Shown here: in pieces, positions 6,815-14,262 of the stretch
Position numbering within the stretch: the first letter of the stretch is position 1
How the letters are laid out: each line of letters starts with the position of its first letter
Source: Clostridia bacterium
GTDB lineage: Bacteria > Bacillota > Clostridia > Oscillospirales > CAG-272
Direction: 5' to 3'
DNA length: 20,259 bases
Assembly: GCA_017559555.1 (NCBI GenBank)
Contig: JAFYRH010000276.1
Span: forward strand, 1 to 20,259
Position numbers and translations under genes: made by a program
The notes under the pieces: model-generated
Database searches by the model: none
What the model was told of the DNA's origin: nothing
Seen by the model: the letters and a program-made list of their open reading frames with translations, nothing else

Positions 6815-7436
6815 TGTTGCCCTGCCTAAGGGAAGACTCGGTGAGCGTGTGTACGCTATGTTTGAAGCCGCAGGTTACCCCTGCCCCTCGATTAAAGAAA
6901 ACAATCGCAAGTTGATTTTTGAAAATCCCGAATGCGGCGTTCGTTACTTTTGGGTAAAGCCCTCGGACGTTAGCATTTACGTTGAGCGCGGTGCCGCCGA
7001 CATTGGTGTTGCAGGCAAGGATATTCTTTTGGAATACACCCCCGACGTATATGAATTATTGGATATGAAAACCGGTATCTGCCGCATGGCAGTAGCCGCC
7101 CCCAAGGGCTTTCGCGATGATACCCGTCGCGCCCTGCGTGTTGCCACAAAATTCAGCAAGATTGCCGGTGACTATTACGCATCGCGCAGTCGCGAAATCG
7201 ACATCATCCACCTCAACGGCTCCATTGAAATCGCCCCCATTCTCGGGCTTTCGGACGTTATTGTTGACATTGTGGAAACCGGAACTACGCTCAAGGAAAA
7301 CGACCTTGAGGTAATCGAAACCATTGTGCCCATCAGCGCACGCCTTATTGCCAACAAGGCAAGCTACAAATTTAAAAACGAACAAATCAAAGCATTGACC
7401 GCACACCTTGCGGGACAGCTGCAAGCGGAGGACTAA
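6807..7436 (+). CDS. hisG: ATP phosphoribosyltransferase catalytic subunit HisG (short form)
   Basis: It condenses ATP with PRPP, the first and committed step of histidine synthesis. At about 209 residues it is the short form, lacking the C-terminal ACT-like regulatory domain, consistent with the adjacent hisZ. Seen motifs are NVALPKGRLGE at the N-terminus, YVERGAADIGVAGKDIL (58-74) and the PRPP loop DIVETGTTL (154-162). The start is uncertain. ATG at 6807 gives the common MLNVALPKGR N-terminus but lacks a well-placed ribosome site and would rely on coupling to hisZ, which it overlaps by 8 bases. A TTG at 6798 with AGTGGGG about 9 bases upstream would add three residues. Both give a normal protein. 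Confidence 0.95.
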   Translation: MLNVALPKGRLGERVYAMFEAAGYPCPSIKENNRKLIFENPECGVRYFWVKPSDVSIYVERGAADIGVAGKDILLEYTPDVYELLDMKTGICRMAVAAPKGFRDDTRRALRVATKFSKIAGDYYASRSREIDIIHLNGSIEIAPILGLSDVIVDIVETGTTLKENDLEVIETIVPISARLIANKASYKFKNEQIKALTAHLAGQLQAED

Positions 7437-7440
7437 AACC

Positions 7441-8721
7441 ATGATTCGCATTCTCAAATACGGTGAAGTTGCAAACGACGAGATTTTTGCGCGCACCGAA
7501 TCGGCCATTAACGTAGAGGGCGTTGTTGCGGAAATTATCGCAGACGTACGCAAAAACGGAGATGCCGCGCTTTATAAATACTGTGAAAAATTCGACGGCG
7601 CAAAGCTTTCTTCCCTCGCGGTAACCCCCGAGGAAATTGAAGAAGCCGTAGCCGCAGTAGAACCCAAATTCTTGGAAATTCTCAAAGCAGCTGCCAAAAA
7701 CATTCGCACGTTCCACGAGCGTCAGGTTCGCAATAGTTTTATCATCAACAACGAAAACGGCATCGTGGTAGGTCAAAAGGTCATTCCCGTTGACCGTGCA
7801 GGTCTTTACGTTCCCGGCGGTACGGCAGCTTATCCCTCCACCGTTTTGATGGACTCTATCCCTGCCAAAATCGCAGGATGCCGCGAGGTCGTTATGGTAA
7901 CCCCTCCCAGTAAGGACGGCAAAGTCAATCCCGTTATTCTTGCCGCTGCACAAATCGCAGGCATCGACCGCATTTTTAAGGTTGGCGGCGCACAAGCCGT
8001 TGCCGCTCTCGCTTACGGAACCGAGAGCATTCCGCGCGTTGACAAGATCGTCGGCCCCGGAAACGCCTACGTTGCAGAAGCAAAAAAGCAAGTGTTCGGT
8101 CAGGTTTCCATTGATATGATCGCAGGACCGAGCGAGATCCTTATTGTTGCCGATGGCAAGACCAATCCCCGTCACGCGGCGGCAGATCTTCTCTCCCAAG
8201 CCGAGCACGACAAAATGGCAAGTGCTGTGCTTGTAACCGACTCCCAAGAGCTCGCAGTTGCGGTTCAAAAGGAGCTTGAAGTACAAATTCCTATGCTCGA
8301 ACGCGCCGAAATCGCACGTACGTCTATTGATAATAACGGAAAAATCATTGTTGCCCCCACACTTTCCCTTGCCATTGACATTGCCAATGAGCTCGCTCCC
8401 GAGCACCTTGAGCTTTGCGTTGATAACCCCTTTGATTATTTGGATAGCATCCGCCACGCGGGCTCCATTTTTATGGGCCGCAACTGCCCTGAAGCACTCG
8501 GCGACTACTTTGCAGGCCCCAACCACACCCTGCCAACAAGCGGCACGGCAAAGTTCTCAAGCCCCCTCTCGGTTGACGATTTCGTTAAGAAAACGCAATA
8601 TACCTACTATACCGCCGATGCTCTTGCGCGCGTTGCCAACGACGTTGCATTCTTTGCAACCAAGGAAGGTCTCACCGCACACGCAAAGAGTGCTACCGTG
8701 CGCTTGGAGGATGACAAATGA
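7441..8721 (+). CDS. hisD: Histidinol dehydrogenase HisD
   Basis: This zinc- and NAD-dependent enzyme oxidises histidinol through histidinal to histidine in the last two steps. The length of 426 residues is typical. Visible are PVDRAGLYVPGGTAAYPSTV (117-136), VGGAQAVAALAYGTESIP (181-198), KIVGPGNAYVAEAKK (202-216) and SIDMIAGPSEILI (223-235). The zinc ligands are Q253 and H256 in LLSQAEHDK, D355 in GDYFAGPNH, and H414 in LTAHAKS. The catalytic pair is E321-H322 in APEHLEL. The start at 7441 has GGAGG upstream and lies 4 bases after the hisG stop. The open frame upstream of it overlaps hisG and lacks family similarity. The stop overlaps the hisC start. Confidence 0.97.
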   Translation: MIRILKYGEVANDEIFARTESAINVEGVVAEIIADVRKNGDAALYKYCEKFDGAKLSSLAVTPEEIEEAVAAVEPKFLEILKAAAKNIRTFHERQVRNSFIINNENGIVVGQKVIPVDRAGLYVPGGTAAYPSTVLMDSIPAKIAGCREVVMVTPPSKDGKVNPVILAAAQIAGIDRIFKVGGAQAVAALAYGTESIPRVDKIVGPGNAYVAEAKKQVFGQVSIDMIAGPSEILIVADGKTNPRHAAADLLSQAEHDKMASAVLVTDSQELAVAVQKELEVQIPMLERAEIARTSIDNNGKIIVAPTLSLAIDIANELAPEHLELCVDNPFDYLDSIRHAGSIFMGRNCPEALGDYFAGPNHTLPTSGTAKFSSPLSVDDFVKKTQYTYYTADALARVANDVAFFATKEGLTAHAKSATVRLEDDK

Positions 8722-9785
8722 GCCGCTTTTTTAGCAACAAGTATCAAAATTTGACCCCTTACACCCCCGGTGAGCAACCCAAGGATATGCAATATATCAA
8801 GCTCAACACAAACGAGTCTCCCTTCCCACCCGCTCCCCGCGCGGTAGAGCTTGCCGCCGAGGCTGCCCAAAAATTGCAACTCTATTCCGACCCCGAGTGC
8901 CGCGATTTGCACAAGATTTTTGAGGACGTGTTCGGTTTTTCGAAGGATGAAGTCCTTTTTACAAACGGCTCGGATGAAATTCTCAACTTTGCTTTTATGG
9001 CGTTTTGTGACAAAGAGCACCCCGTTGTGTTCCCGAACATCACATACGGATTCTACCCCGTTTTTGCAGAGCTGAACGGCATCCCCTATGAGGAAATTCC
9101 GCTTTGCGAAGACTTTACCATCAATGTGGAGAATTACATTGGCATTGGCAAAAACATTTTTATTGCCAACCCCAACGCTCCCACAGGCATCGCGCTCCCT
9201 CTTTCGGATATTGAAAGAATCGTCGCTTCCAACCCCGACAACATTGTTGTGATCGACGAAGCATACGTCGACTTTGGCGGTGAGAGTGCGGCTCCCTTAA
9301 CACGAAAATATAACAACTTGATCGTTACCCAAACCTTCTCCAAATCCCGTTCTATGGCAGGAGCACGTCTCGGCTTTGGCATTGCCTCGCCCGATCTCAT
9401 CCGCGATATGAACACCGTTAAGTATTCCACCAACCCCTACAACGTCAATTCCATGACCATGGCGGCAGGAATCGGTGCTCTCTCTTGCGAAGATTACACC
9501 CGTAAAAACTGCCAAACGGTAGTCGAAAACCGCACTTTTTGCATGGATGCTATGCAAAAAATGGGTTTTGAAATGACAGATTCGAAAACCAACTTTATTT
9601 TTGCCAAGCACCCAAAAATCGACGGAGATGTTCTTTATACAAAGCTCCGCGAGCGTGGTATTTTGGTGCGCCACTTTACCAATCCCCTCATCGCACAGTA
9701 TAACCGCATTACCGTTGGAACTCGCGACGAAATGCAAGCTCTCCTTTGTGCGATAGCAGATATTTTGGAGGAAAACAACCGATGA
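8718..9785 (+). CDS. hisC: Histidinol-phosphate aminotransferase HisC
   Basis: This PLP enzyme transaminates imidazole acetol phosphate with glutamate to histidinol phosphate. The 355-residue protein is a fold-type I aminotransferase: LNTNESPFPPAP (29-40), FTNGSDEIL (81-89), NPNAPTG (151-157), VIDEAYVDF with D180 and Y183 (178-186), the PLP lysine K209 in TQTFSKSRSMAG, and R217 in GARLGFG. TTGGAGG precedes the ATG, which overlaps the hisD stop (ATGA). Its own stop overlaps the hisB ATG in the same way. HisC-like enzymes can also act on aromatic substrates, but the location supports histidine synthesis. Confidence 0.96.
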   Translation: MSRFFSNKYQNLTPYTPGEQPKDMQYIKLNTNESPFPPAPRAVELAAEAAQKLQLYSDPECRDLHKIFEDVFGFSKDEVLFTNGSDEILNFAFMAFCDKEHPVVFPNITYGFYPVFAELNGIPYEEIPLCEDFTINVENYIGIGKNIFIANPNAPTGIALPLSDIERIVASNPDNIVVIDEAYVDFGGESAAPLTRKYNNLIVTQTFSKSRSMAGARLGFGIASPDLIRDMNTVKYSTNPYNVNSMTMAAGIGALSCEDYTRKNCQTVVENRTFCMDAMQKMGFEMTDSKTNFIFAKHPKIDGDVLYTKLRERGILVRHFTNPLIAQYNRITVGTRDEMQALLCAIADILEENNR

Positions 9786-10372
9786 GAATCAGTGAAATCA
9801 GTCGCAAAACGGCAGAAACCGATATTCGCCTCTCCCTCAATTTAGACGGTGACGGCACATCCGAAATCAATACCGGTTGCGGCTTTCTTGATCATATGCT
9901 CACCCTTTTTGCACGTCACGGCCGCTTCAATTTAACCGTTGTGTGCAAGGGCGACACTTGGGTAGACGATCACCACACCGTTGAGGACGTGGGCATCGTT
10001 TTGGGTCAAGCATTTGCCGAGGCACTTGGCAACAAGCGCGGCATTTGCCGTTACGGTGATACAATTCTCCCGATGGATGAATCTCTCATCCTCTCGGCAG
10101 TTGACCTTTCAGGACGCGCTTTTCTTGGCTACGCGTTGGAAATTCCCACCCAAAAGGTAGGCACGTTTGACACCGAGCTTTGCGAGGAATTTTGGCTCGC
10201 GTTCGTTCGCACCTCTGCTTGCACTCTGCACATTCGCCAATTGGCAGGCAAAAATTCGCACCACATTATTGAAGGAACCTTCAAATCTGTTGCGCGCAGT
10301 CTGCGTGATGCAGTAGCGATTGACCCTCTGTTTGCAAACGACATCCCCTCAACGAAGGGAGTACTTGCATGA
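9782..10372 (+). CDS. hisB: Imidazoleglycerol-phosphate dehydratase HisB (monofunctional)
   Basis: It dehydrates IGP to imidazole acetol phosphate using manganese. The 196-residue protein contains only the dehydratase module; there is no HAD phosphatase domain such as in enterobacterial HisB. Motifs are GCGFLDHMLTLFARHGRF (32-49), DDHHTVEDVGIVLGQAF (62-78) and NSHHIIEGTFKSVARSL (158-174); the first and last histidine groups are metal ligands in the family. The start at 9782 has GGAGG upstream and overlaps the hisC stop (ATGA). A longer in-frame start within hisC is not supported. The stop overlaps the hisH ATG. Histidinol-phosphate phosphatase is not encoded nearby. Confidence 0.97.
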   Translation: MRISEISRKTAETDIRLSLNLDGDGTSEINTGCGFLDHMLTLFARHGRFNLTVVCKGDTWVDDHHTVEDVGIVLGQAFAEALGNKRGICRYGDTILPMDESLILSAVDLSGRAFLGYALEIPTQKVGTFDTELCEEFWLAFVRTSACTLHIRQLAGKNSHHIIEGTFKSVARSLRDAVAIDPLFANDIPSTKGVLA

Positions 10373-10989
10373 TCGCGATTATCGACTACGGTGTAGGCAA
10401 TCTTTTTTCTCTTGCCTCCTCTTTTTCTGCCATTGGGGCAGAAGCCATCGTTACGGCAAACCCTGCCGTGATTCGTGCCGCAGACCGTTTGATTTTGCCG
10501 GGCGTGGGTGCATTTGAGGATGCCGCACGCAAACTGCGAGAGAGTGGTATGGCAGACCTTGTAAAAGAAGAAGCCGCCAGCGGTAAGCCCATTATGGGTA
10601 TTTGCCTTGGTATGCAAATGCTGTTTGAGAAAAGCTTTGAATACGGCGAGCATGAAGGGCTCGGACTCATCAAGGGTTCTGTGCGCCCCATTGCCGACGT
10701 GATTCCCCAAGGGCTGAAAATTCCGCACATCGGATGGAATGCTTTGCGTTTTACACGCCCTCACTCCCTCTTCAAATATCTCAAAGAGGGTGACTTTGTC
10801 TATTTTGTACATTCTTTTTATGCCGCTGACTGTAACGATGCCGTGATTGCAACATCCGAGTACGGTGCGCCTCTGACCGCCGCGGTTGCCAACGGCAACG
10901 TAATGGGATGTCAATTCCATCCCGAAAAAAGCGGCGACGTGGGACTTTCTATCCTGCGCGCATTTTGTGAGTGGGAGGTAGCACAATGA
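10369..10989 (+). CDS. hisH: Imidazole glycerol phosphate synthase glutaminase subunit HisH
   Basis: This class I glutamine amidotransferase feeds ammonia to HisF. It has 206 residues, with IIDYGVGNLFSL at the N-terminus, the oxyanion-strand segment LILPGVGAFEDA (41-52), nucleophile C79 in MGICLGMQMLF, and the H184/E186 pair in CQFHPEKSG, completing the triad. AGGGAG lies before the ATG, which overlaps the hisB stop (ATGA); its stop overlaps hisA. With HisF it makes IGP and releases AICAR (ZMP), which connects this operon to the divergent purine operon. Confidence 0.97.
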   Translation: MIAIIDYGVGNLFSLASSFSAIGAEAIVTANPAVIRAADRLILPGVGAFEDAARKLRESGMADLVKEEAASGKPIMGICLGMQMLFEKSFEYGEHEGLGLIKGSVRPIADVIPQGLKIPHIGWNALRFTRPHSLFKYLKEGDFVYFVHSFYAADCNDAVIATSEYGAPLTAAVANGNVMGCQFHPEKSGDVGLSILRAFCEWEVAQ

Positions 10990-11699
10990 AACTCTTTCCT
11001 GCAATCGACCTCTATGAGGGAAAGGCAGTTCGCCTCTTTAAGGGCGACTATGCCCAAATGACCGTTTATAACAACGACCCTGCGGCGGTTGCCGCAGACT
11101 TTGCCGCTTCGGGCGCCGAATGCATTCACATTGTGGATTTGGAAGGTGCAAAAAGCGGAACTACCCCTAATTTTGATACCGTTTGTAAAATCAAAGCCAC
11201 CTCGGGTCTCTTTTGCGAGATCGGTGGCGGTATTCGAACTATGGAAGTTATCGACAAATATCTTGGTGCCGGCATCGACCGCGTCATTCTCGGCACTGCC
11301 GCTGTTGGCAATCTCGACTTTGTCAAAAATGCCGTAGAGAAGTACGGTGAGCGCATTGCCGTTGGTGCCGACCTCAAGGATGGCTATGTAGCAGTGAAGG
11401 GTTGGGTTGAAAAAACCGACCTTTTGGCAGAGGATTTCTTCCGACAAATGCAGGACGTAGGCGTAAAAACCGTCATCTGCACTGATATTTCCAAGGACGG
11501 AGCCATGATGGGCACCAACCTCGAGCTTTACCGTTCCCTATCCGAGCGCTTCTCCATGCAAATCGTTGCATCGGGCGGTGTTTCCTCTATAGAGGACATC
11601 GAACGCCTCCAAGAAATGGAACTTTACGGTGCCATTATCGGCAAAGCCTATTACACCGGTGCAATCGATTTGCGCCAAGCAATCGAGGTGACAAAATGA
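10986..11699 (+). CDS. hisA: ProFAR isomerase HisA
   Basis: This TIM-barrel enzyme isomerises ProFAR to PRFAR by an Amadori rearrangement. It has 237 residues. The two catalytic aspartates fit at D8 (FPAIDLYEGKAVRL) and D129 (VGADLKDGYVAVKGW). Phosphate-binding loops are visible as EIGGGIRTMEVI (78-89) and IVASGGVSSIEDI (193-205). Between them, VICTDISKDGAMMGTNLELY (163-182) carries D167. The start at 10986 overlaps the hisH stop (ATGA) and has GGGAGG upstream; five extra upstream codons in the same frame are not needed. The stop overlaps the hisF ATG. Confidence 0.96.
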   Translation: MKLFPAIDLYEGKAVRLFKGDYAQMTVYNNDPAAVAADFAASGAECIHIVDLEGAKSGTTPNFDTVCKIKATSGLFCEIGGGIRTMEVIDKYLGAGIDRVILGTAAVGNLDFVKNAVEKYGERIAVGADLKDGYVAVKGWVEKTDLLAEDFFRQMQDVGVKTVICTDISKDGAMMGTNLELYRSLSERFSMQIVASGGVSSIEDIERLQEMELYGAIIGKAYYTGAIDLRQAIEVTK

Positions 11700-12454
11700 T
11701 TACCAAACGTATCATTCCATGCCTTGATGTCAAGGACGGACGTGTCGTAAAAGGCGTGAATTTTCAAGGGCTTGCCGACGTTTCCTCGCCCGTAGAGCTT
11801 GCCAAATATTACAGCTCGAACGGTGCAGATGAGCTTGTTTTTTATGACATCACCGCATCTGCCGAGGGCAGAGCGCTCTTTACCGATATTCTCACCGAAA
11901 CCGCAAAAAGCGTGTTCATTCCCCTCACCGTAGGTGGCGGAATCAACACCCTTGCCGACTTCGACCGCGTTCTCAAATGCGGTGCCGATAAGGTCAGCGT
12001 CAACTCGGGCGCTATCCGCAACCCCTCCCTCATTTACGAAGCCGCAAAGCGCTACGGAGACCAATGCGTGGTGCTTTCTGCCGACGTTAAGCGCGTAGAC
12101 GGTGTCTTTCGCGTGTTTGCCAAGGGCGGCAGAGAAAACACGGGTATGGAAGCCATCGAATGGATTCGTCGCGGTGTCGATTCGGGAGCCGGTGAGATTG
12201 TGCTCAACTCCATCGATACCGACGGTGTAAAGGGCGGCTTTGACCTTGAAATGTTGGAAGCGGTTTGCAATGCCGTATCCGTTCCCGTTATCGCCTCGGG
12301 CGGTGCCGGTTCTATCGAGCACTTTATCACTCTATTTAATACACTTCCCCGTGTAGACGCGGGACTTGCTGCCTCTATCTTCCACTTTGGCGAGGTCAGC
12401 ATCAAAGATTTGAAAGAAAAAATGACACAGGCAGGCATTCCTGCACGTCTGTAA
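11696..12454 (+). CDS. hisF: Imidazole glycerol phosphate synthase cyclase subunit HisF
   Basis: It uses ammonia channelled from HisH to cleave PRFAR into IGP and AICAR. This is a 252-residue TIM barrel with catalytic D11 (IPCLDVKDGRVVKG) and D130 (VVLSADVKRVDG). Other family segments are ADELVFYDITAS (44-55), PLTVGGGINTL (76-86), KVSVNSGAI (99-107) and the C-terminal VIASGGAGSIEHF. GAGGTGA is the likely ribosome site, and the ATG overlaps the hisA stop. A 15-base gap separates it from hisIE, the only non-overlapping junction in the second half of the operon. Confidence 0.97.
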   Translation: MITKRIIPCLDVKDGRVVKGVNFQGLADVSSPVELAKYYSSNGADELVFYDITASAEGRALFTDILTETAKSVFIPLTVGGGINTLADFDRVLKCGADKVSVNSGAIRNPSLIYEAAKRYGDQCVVLSADVKRVDGVFRVFAKGGRENTGMEAIEWIRRGVDSGAGEIVLNSIDTDGVKGGFDLEMLEAVCNAVSVPVIASGGAGSIEHFITLFNTLPRVDAGLAASIFHFGEVSIKDLKEKMTQAGIPARL

Positions 12455-12469
12455 ACCAAGGAGAACACT

Positions 12470-13120
12470 ATGCTGAACATTGATGAATTGAAATTTAACA
12501 GCGAGGGGCTCATCCCTGCAATTGTGGTAGATTCTATCACCAAAAAGGTGCTCACGCTGGCATATATGAATAAAGAAAGTCTGCAAATTTCCATCGAAAA
12601 AGGCTTGACCTGCTTTTGGAGTCGTTCTCGCCAGGAACTTTGGCTCAAAGGCGAGACCAGTGGCAACTACCAACACATCGTTTCCATTACCGCAGATTGC
12701 GATAAGGATGCCCTTGTTGTGGTTGTTGAAAAAGACGGCCCCGCTTGCCACACCGGCAGCGACTCTTGCTTTGAGAACATCGTTTGGGAAAGCGACGAAT
12801 TGCACGAGTTCTCTTTGGGCGGTTTGATGAAGCTCATCGAAGGCAGAAAAATTGACAAAAAAGAAGGCTCTTACACCACCTACCTCTTTGAAAAAGGCTT
12901 GGATAAGATTTTGAAGAAGGTTGGCGAGGAGTCCACCGAGGTCATTATTGCCGCAAAAGCGGAGGACAGAGCCGAAACTATTTATGAAATTGCGGACCTT
13001 GCCTACCACGTAATGGTGCTGATGATCGAAGCCGGAATCTCTCTTGAAGATATTCACCGCGAGTTGGCATCCCGCCACGTAGTGGATAAAAAGGTAAAGC
13101 AGGAAAAAATGACGAAATAA
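12470..13120 (+). CDS. hisI: Bifunctional phosphoribosyl-AMP cyclohydrolase / phosphoribosyl-ATP pyrophosphatase HisIE
   Basis: This fused enzyme catalyses steps two and three: the C-terminal HisE domain releases pyrophosphate from PR-ATP and the N-terminal HisI domain opens the PR-AMP ring. HisI spans about residues 1-110: [19 protein letters not shown] (48-66), aspartates D77, D79, D81 and cysteines C78, C93, C100 for metals. HisE spans about 115-216: [20 protein letters not shown] (133-152), [11 protein letters not shown] (153-163) and [13 protein letters not shown] (173-185). The 216-residue length is usual for HisIE. AAGGAG lies 7 bases before the ATG. It is the last his gene; an intrinsic terminator follows about 50 bases later. 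Confidence 0.97.
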   Translation: MLNIDELKFNSEGLIPAIVVDSITKKVLTLAYMNKESLQISIEKGLTCFWSRSRQELWLKGETSGNYQHIVSITADCDKDALVVVVEKDGPACHTGSDSCFENIVWESDELHEFSLGGLMKLIEGRKIDKKEGSYTTYLFEKGLDKILKKVGEESTEVIIAAKAEDRAETIYEIADLAYHVMVLMIEAGISLEDIHRELASRHVVDKKVKQEKMTK

Positions 13121-13171
13121 TAGGCGTCATACATCTTGCGTCAAAATGCACAATATTTTCTAAACACACAC

Positions 13172-13200
13172 AAGAGGAGCGTTTTTTGCTCCTCTTTTTT
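13172..13200 (+). terminator. Intrinsic terminator of the histidine operon
   Basis: A perfect 9-bp stem AAGAGGAGC (13172-13180) / GCTCCTCTT (13188-13196) with a 7-base loop is followed by a T-run. It closes the his operon. Bases 13121-13171 between hisIE and the hairpin hold nothing recognisable apart from two GCGTCA copies. Confidence 0.93.
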
Positions 13201-13241
13201 GCTGTTTTTCAAGGCAAAGTGCTATATCTTTTTTGTGTGCA

Positions 13242-13253
13242 ATTGTGCACAAT
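13242..13253. promoter_or_regulatory. Perfect 12-bp palindrome, possible operator
   Basis: ATTGTGCACAAT is a perfect 12-base palindrome about 40 bases upstream of the -35 box of the RDD gene. A related TGCACAAT occurs at about 13147-13154. It could bind a dimeric regulator, but no regulator can be named. Confidence 0.3.
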
Positions 13254-13294
13254 GCCGATTTTTCGGTCAAGTTATCTAAAAAGGGAAAAGGCTG

Positions 13295-13324
13295 TTGCAT
13301 TTTGTAGGGTATCGGTGTTATAAT
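13295..13324 (+). promoter_or_regulatory. Promoter of the RDD-family gene
   Basis: TTGCAT (13295-13300), an 18-base spacer and a perfect TATAAT (13319-13324) form a plausible sigma-A promoter. The transcript would carry a leader of about 80 bases before the ATG at 13414. Confidence 0.7.
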
Positions 13325-13345
13325 ATAATCAGTAATTTATGTGAA

Positions 13346-13388
13346 GTCGCGAGCATTCTCGCGGCTTTTGCGCCGCGCATACGCGCGG
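13346..13388 (+). promoter_or_regulatory. Structured GC-rich leader of the RDD gene
   Basis: Two adjacent hairpins are visible in the leader. The first is GTCGCGAG-CATT-CTCGCGGC (13346-13365), followed by TTTT. The second is CCGCGC-ATAC-GCGCGG (13373-13388). GCGGC of the first (13361-13365) can instead pair with GCCGC of the second (13372-13376), so the folds compete. This could be an attenuator-like switch, but the four-base U-run is short and no known riboswitch class fits. Confidence 0.4.
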
Positions 13389-13413
13389 GCGGACGTTAGG
13401 CGGAGGTTTTACC

Positions 13414-14211
13414 ATGATTTATGATTTGCAAAAAGCGAGTATGTGGAAACGTATCTCCGCTTTTTTGTGTGATATTATCTTGTTTTGCATTGTGGTTGTT
13501 GGAATTGCACTTCTCCTTGCTACCGTGTTCGGCATCGATACCCAACAAAACAAAATGGCTTCGCTTTGTGCGCAGTATGTTGACGAATATGGCTTGAAAG
13601 ACTTCATGACCAAGGAAGAGCTCGACGGTGCTATTTCAATCGCGATGACACAAGAGCGTTACGATTCGCTCACCGATACGCAAAGAGCAACCTTCGACGA
13701 GGCCTCCAAGGCGCTTGGCACAAACGAAGATTTTCTTTATGCTTACGGATTGGTCAGCCAATTCATCCTGCTTACAATCACCTTTTCCATTTTGATTGCG
13801 TATTTGATCCTTGAGTTTGCCGTTCCCCTGCTTTTCAAAAACGGTCAAACCCTTGGCAAAAAGATATTTGGCGTTGGCGTTATGCGTATGGATTGCGTCA
13901 AAGTATCCCCTCTATTCCTGTTGGTTCGCACGGTACTTGGTAAGTACGCGGTAGAAACCATGATTCCCGTGTTCGTTTTGCTCTCTCTTGTGCTTGGCAC
14001 GGCAAGCATCGTTACTGTGATTCTCCTGTTCCTCCTTGTAGCGGCGCAGGCGGGATTGTTGCTCTTTACACATGCGCACACTCCCCTGCACGATATGCTG
14101 GCAGGAACGGTTGTTGTAGATTTTGCAAGCCAAATGATATTCGACTCCCCCGAGGAACTGTTGGAATATAAGAAAAAGCTGCACGCAGAATCTTTGGAAT
14201 CAAAAAATTGA
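13414..14211 (+). CDS. RDD family membrane protein
   Basis: This 265-residue integral membrane protein fits the RDD family, whose members have varied or unknown roles (some linked to ion transport or stress). The family arginine and aspartate are likely R13 and D20 in WKRISAFLCDIILF. Membrane segments are about 17-38, 114-141, 178-195 and 198-218. A polar stretch of about 75 residues lies between the first two, longer than usual. Further family features are GQTLGKKIFGVGVMR (144-158) and LHDMLAGTVVVD (225-236). The tail from residue 245 is charged and cytoplasmic-looking. GGCGGAGG lies before the ATG. It has its own promoter; no terminator is visible before the transporter genes 51 bases downstream, so read-through is possible. 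Confidence 0.85.
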   Translation: MIYDLQKASMWKRISAFLCDIILFCIVVVGIALLLATVFGIDTQQNKMASLCAQYVDEYGLKDFMTKEELDGAISIAMTQERYDSLTDTQRATFDEASKALGTNEDFLYAYGLVSQFILLTITFSILIAYLILEFAVPLLFKNGQTLGKKIFGVGVMRMDCVKVSPLFLLVRTVLGKYAVETMIPVFVLLSLVLGTASIVTVILLFLLVAAQAGLLLFTHAHTPLHDMLAGTVVVDFASQMIFDSPEELLEYKKKLHAESLESKN

Positions 14212-14238
14212 CCCTGTGAACAATCAAAAAAATTATAT
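14208..14238 (+). promoter_or_regulatory. Weak candidate promoter of the ABC transporter operon
   Basis: TTGACC (14208-14213), overlapping the stop codon of the RDD gene, lies 19 bases before TTATAT (14233-14238). The spacing is longer than ideal. The transporter may instead be read from the RDD promoter. No CcpA-like cre palindrome was seen in this gap. Confidence 0.3.
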
Positions 14239-14262
14239 AAGCGCACAGAAAGGAAGTCTTGT

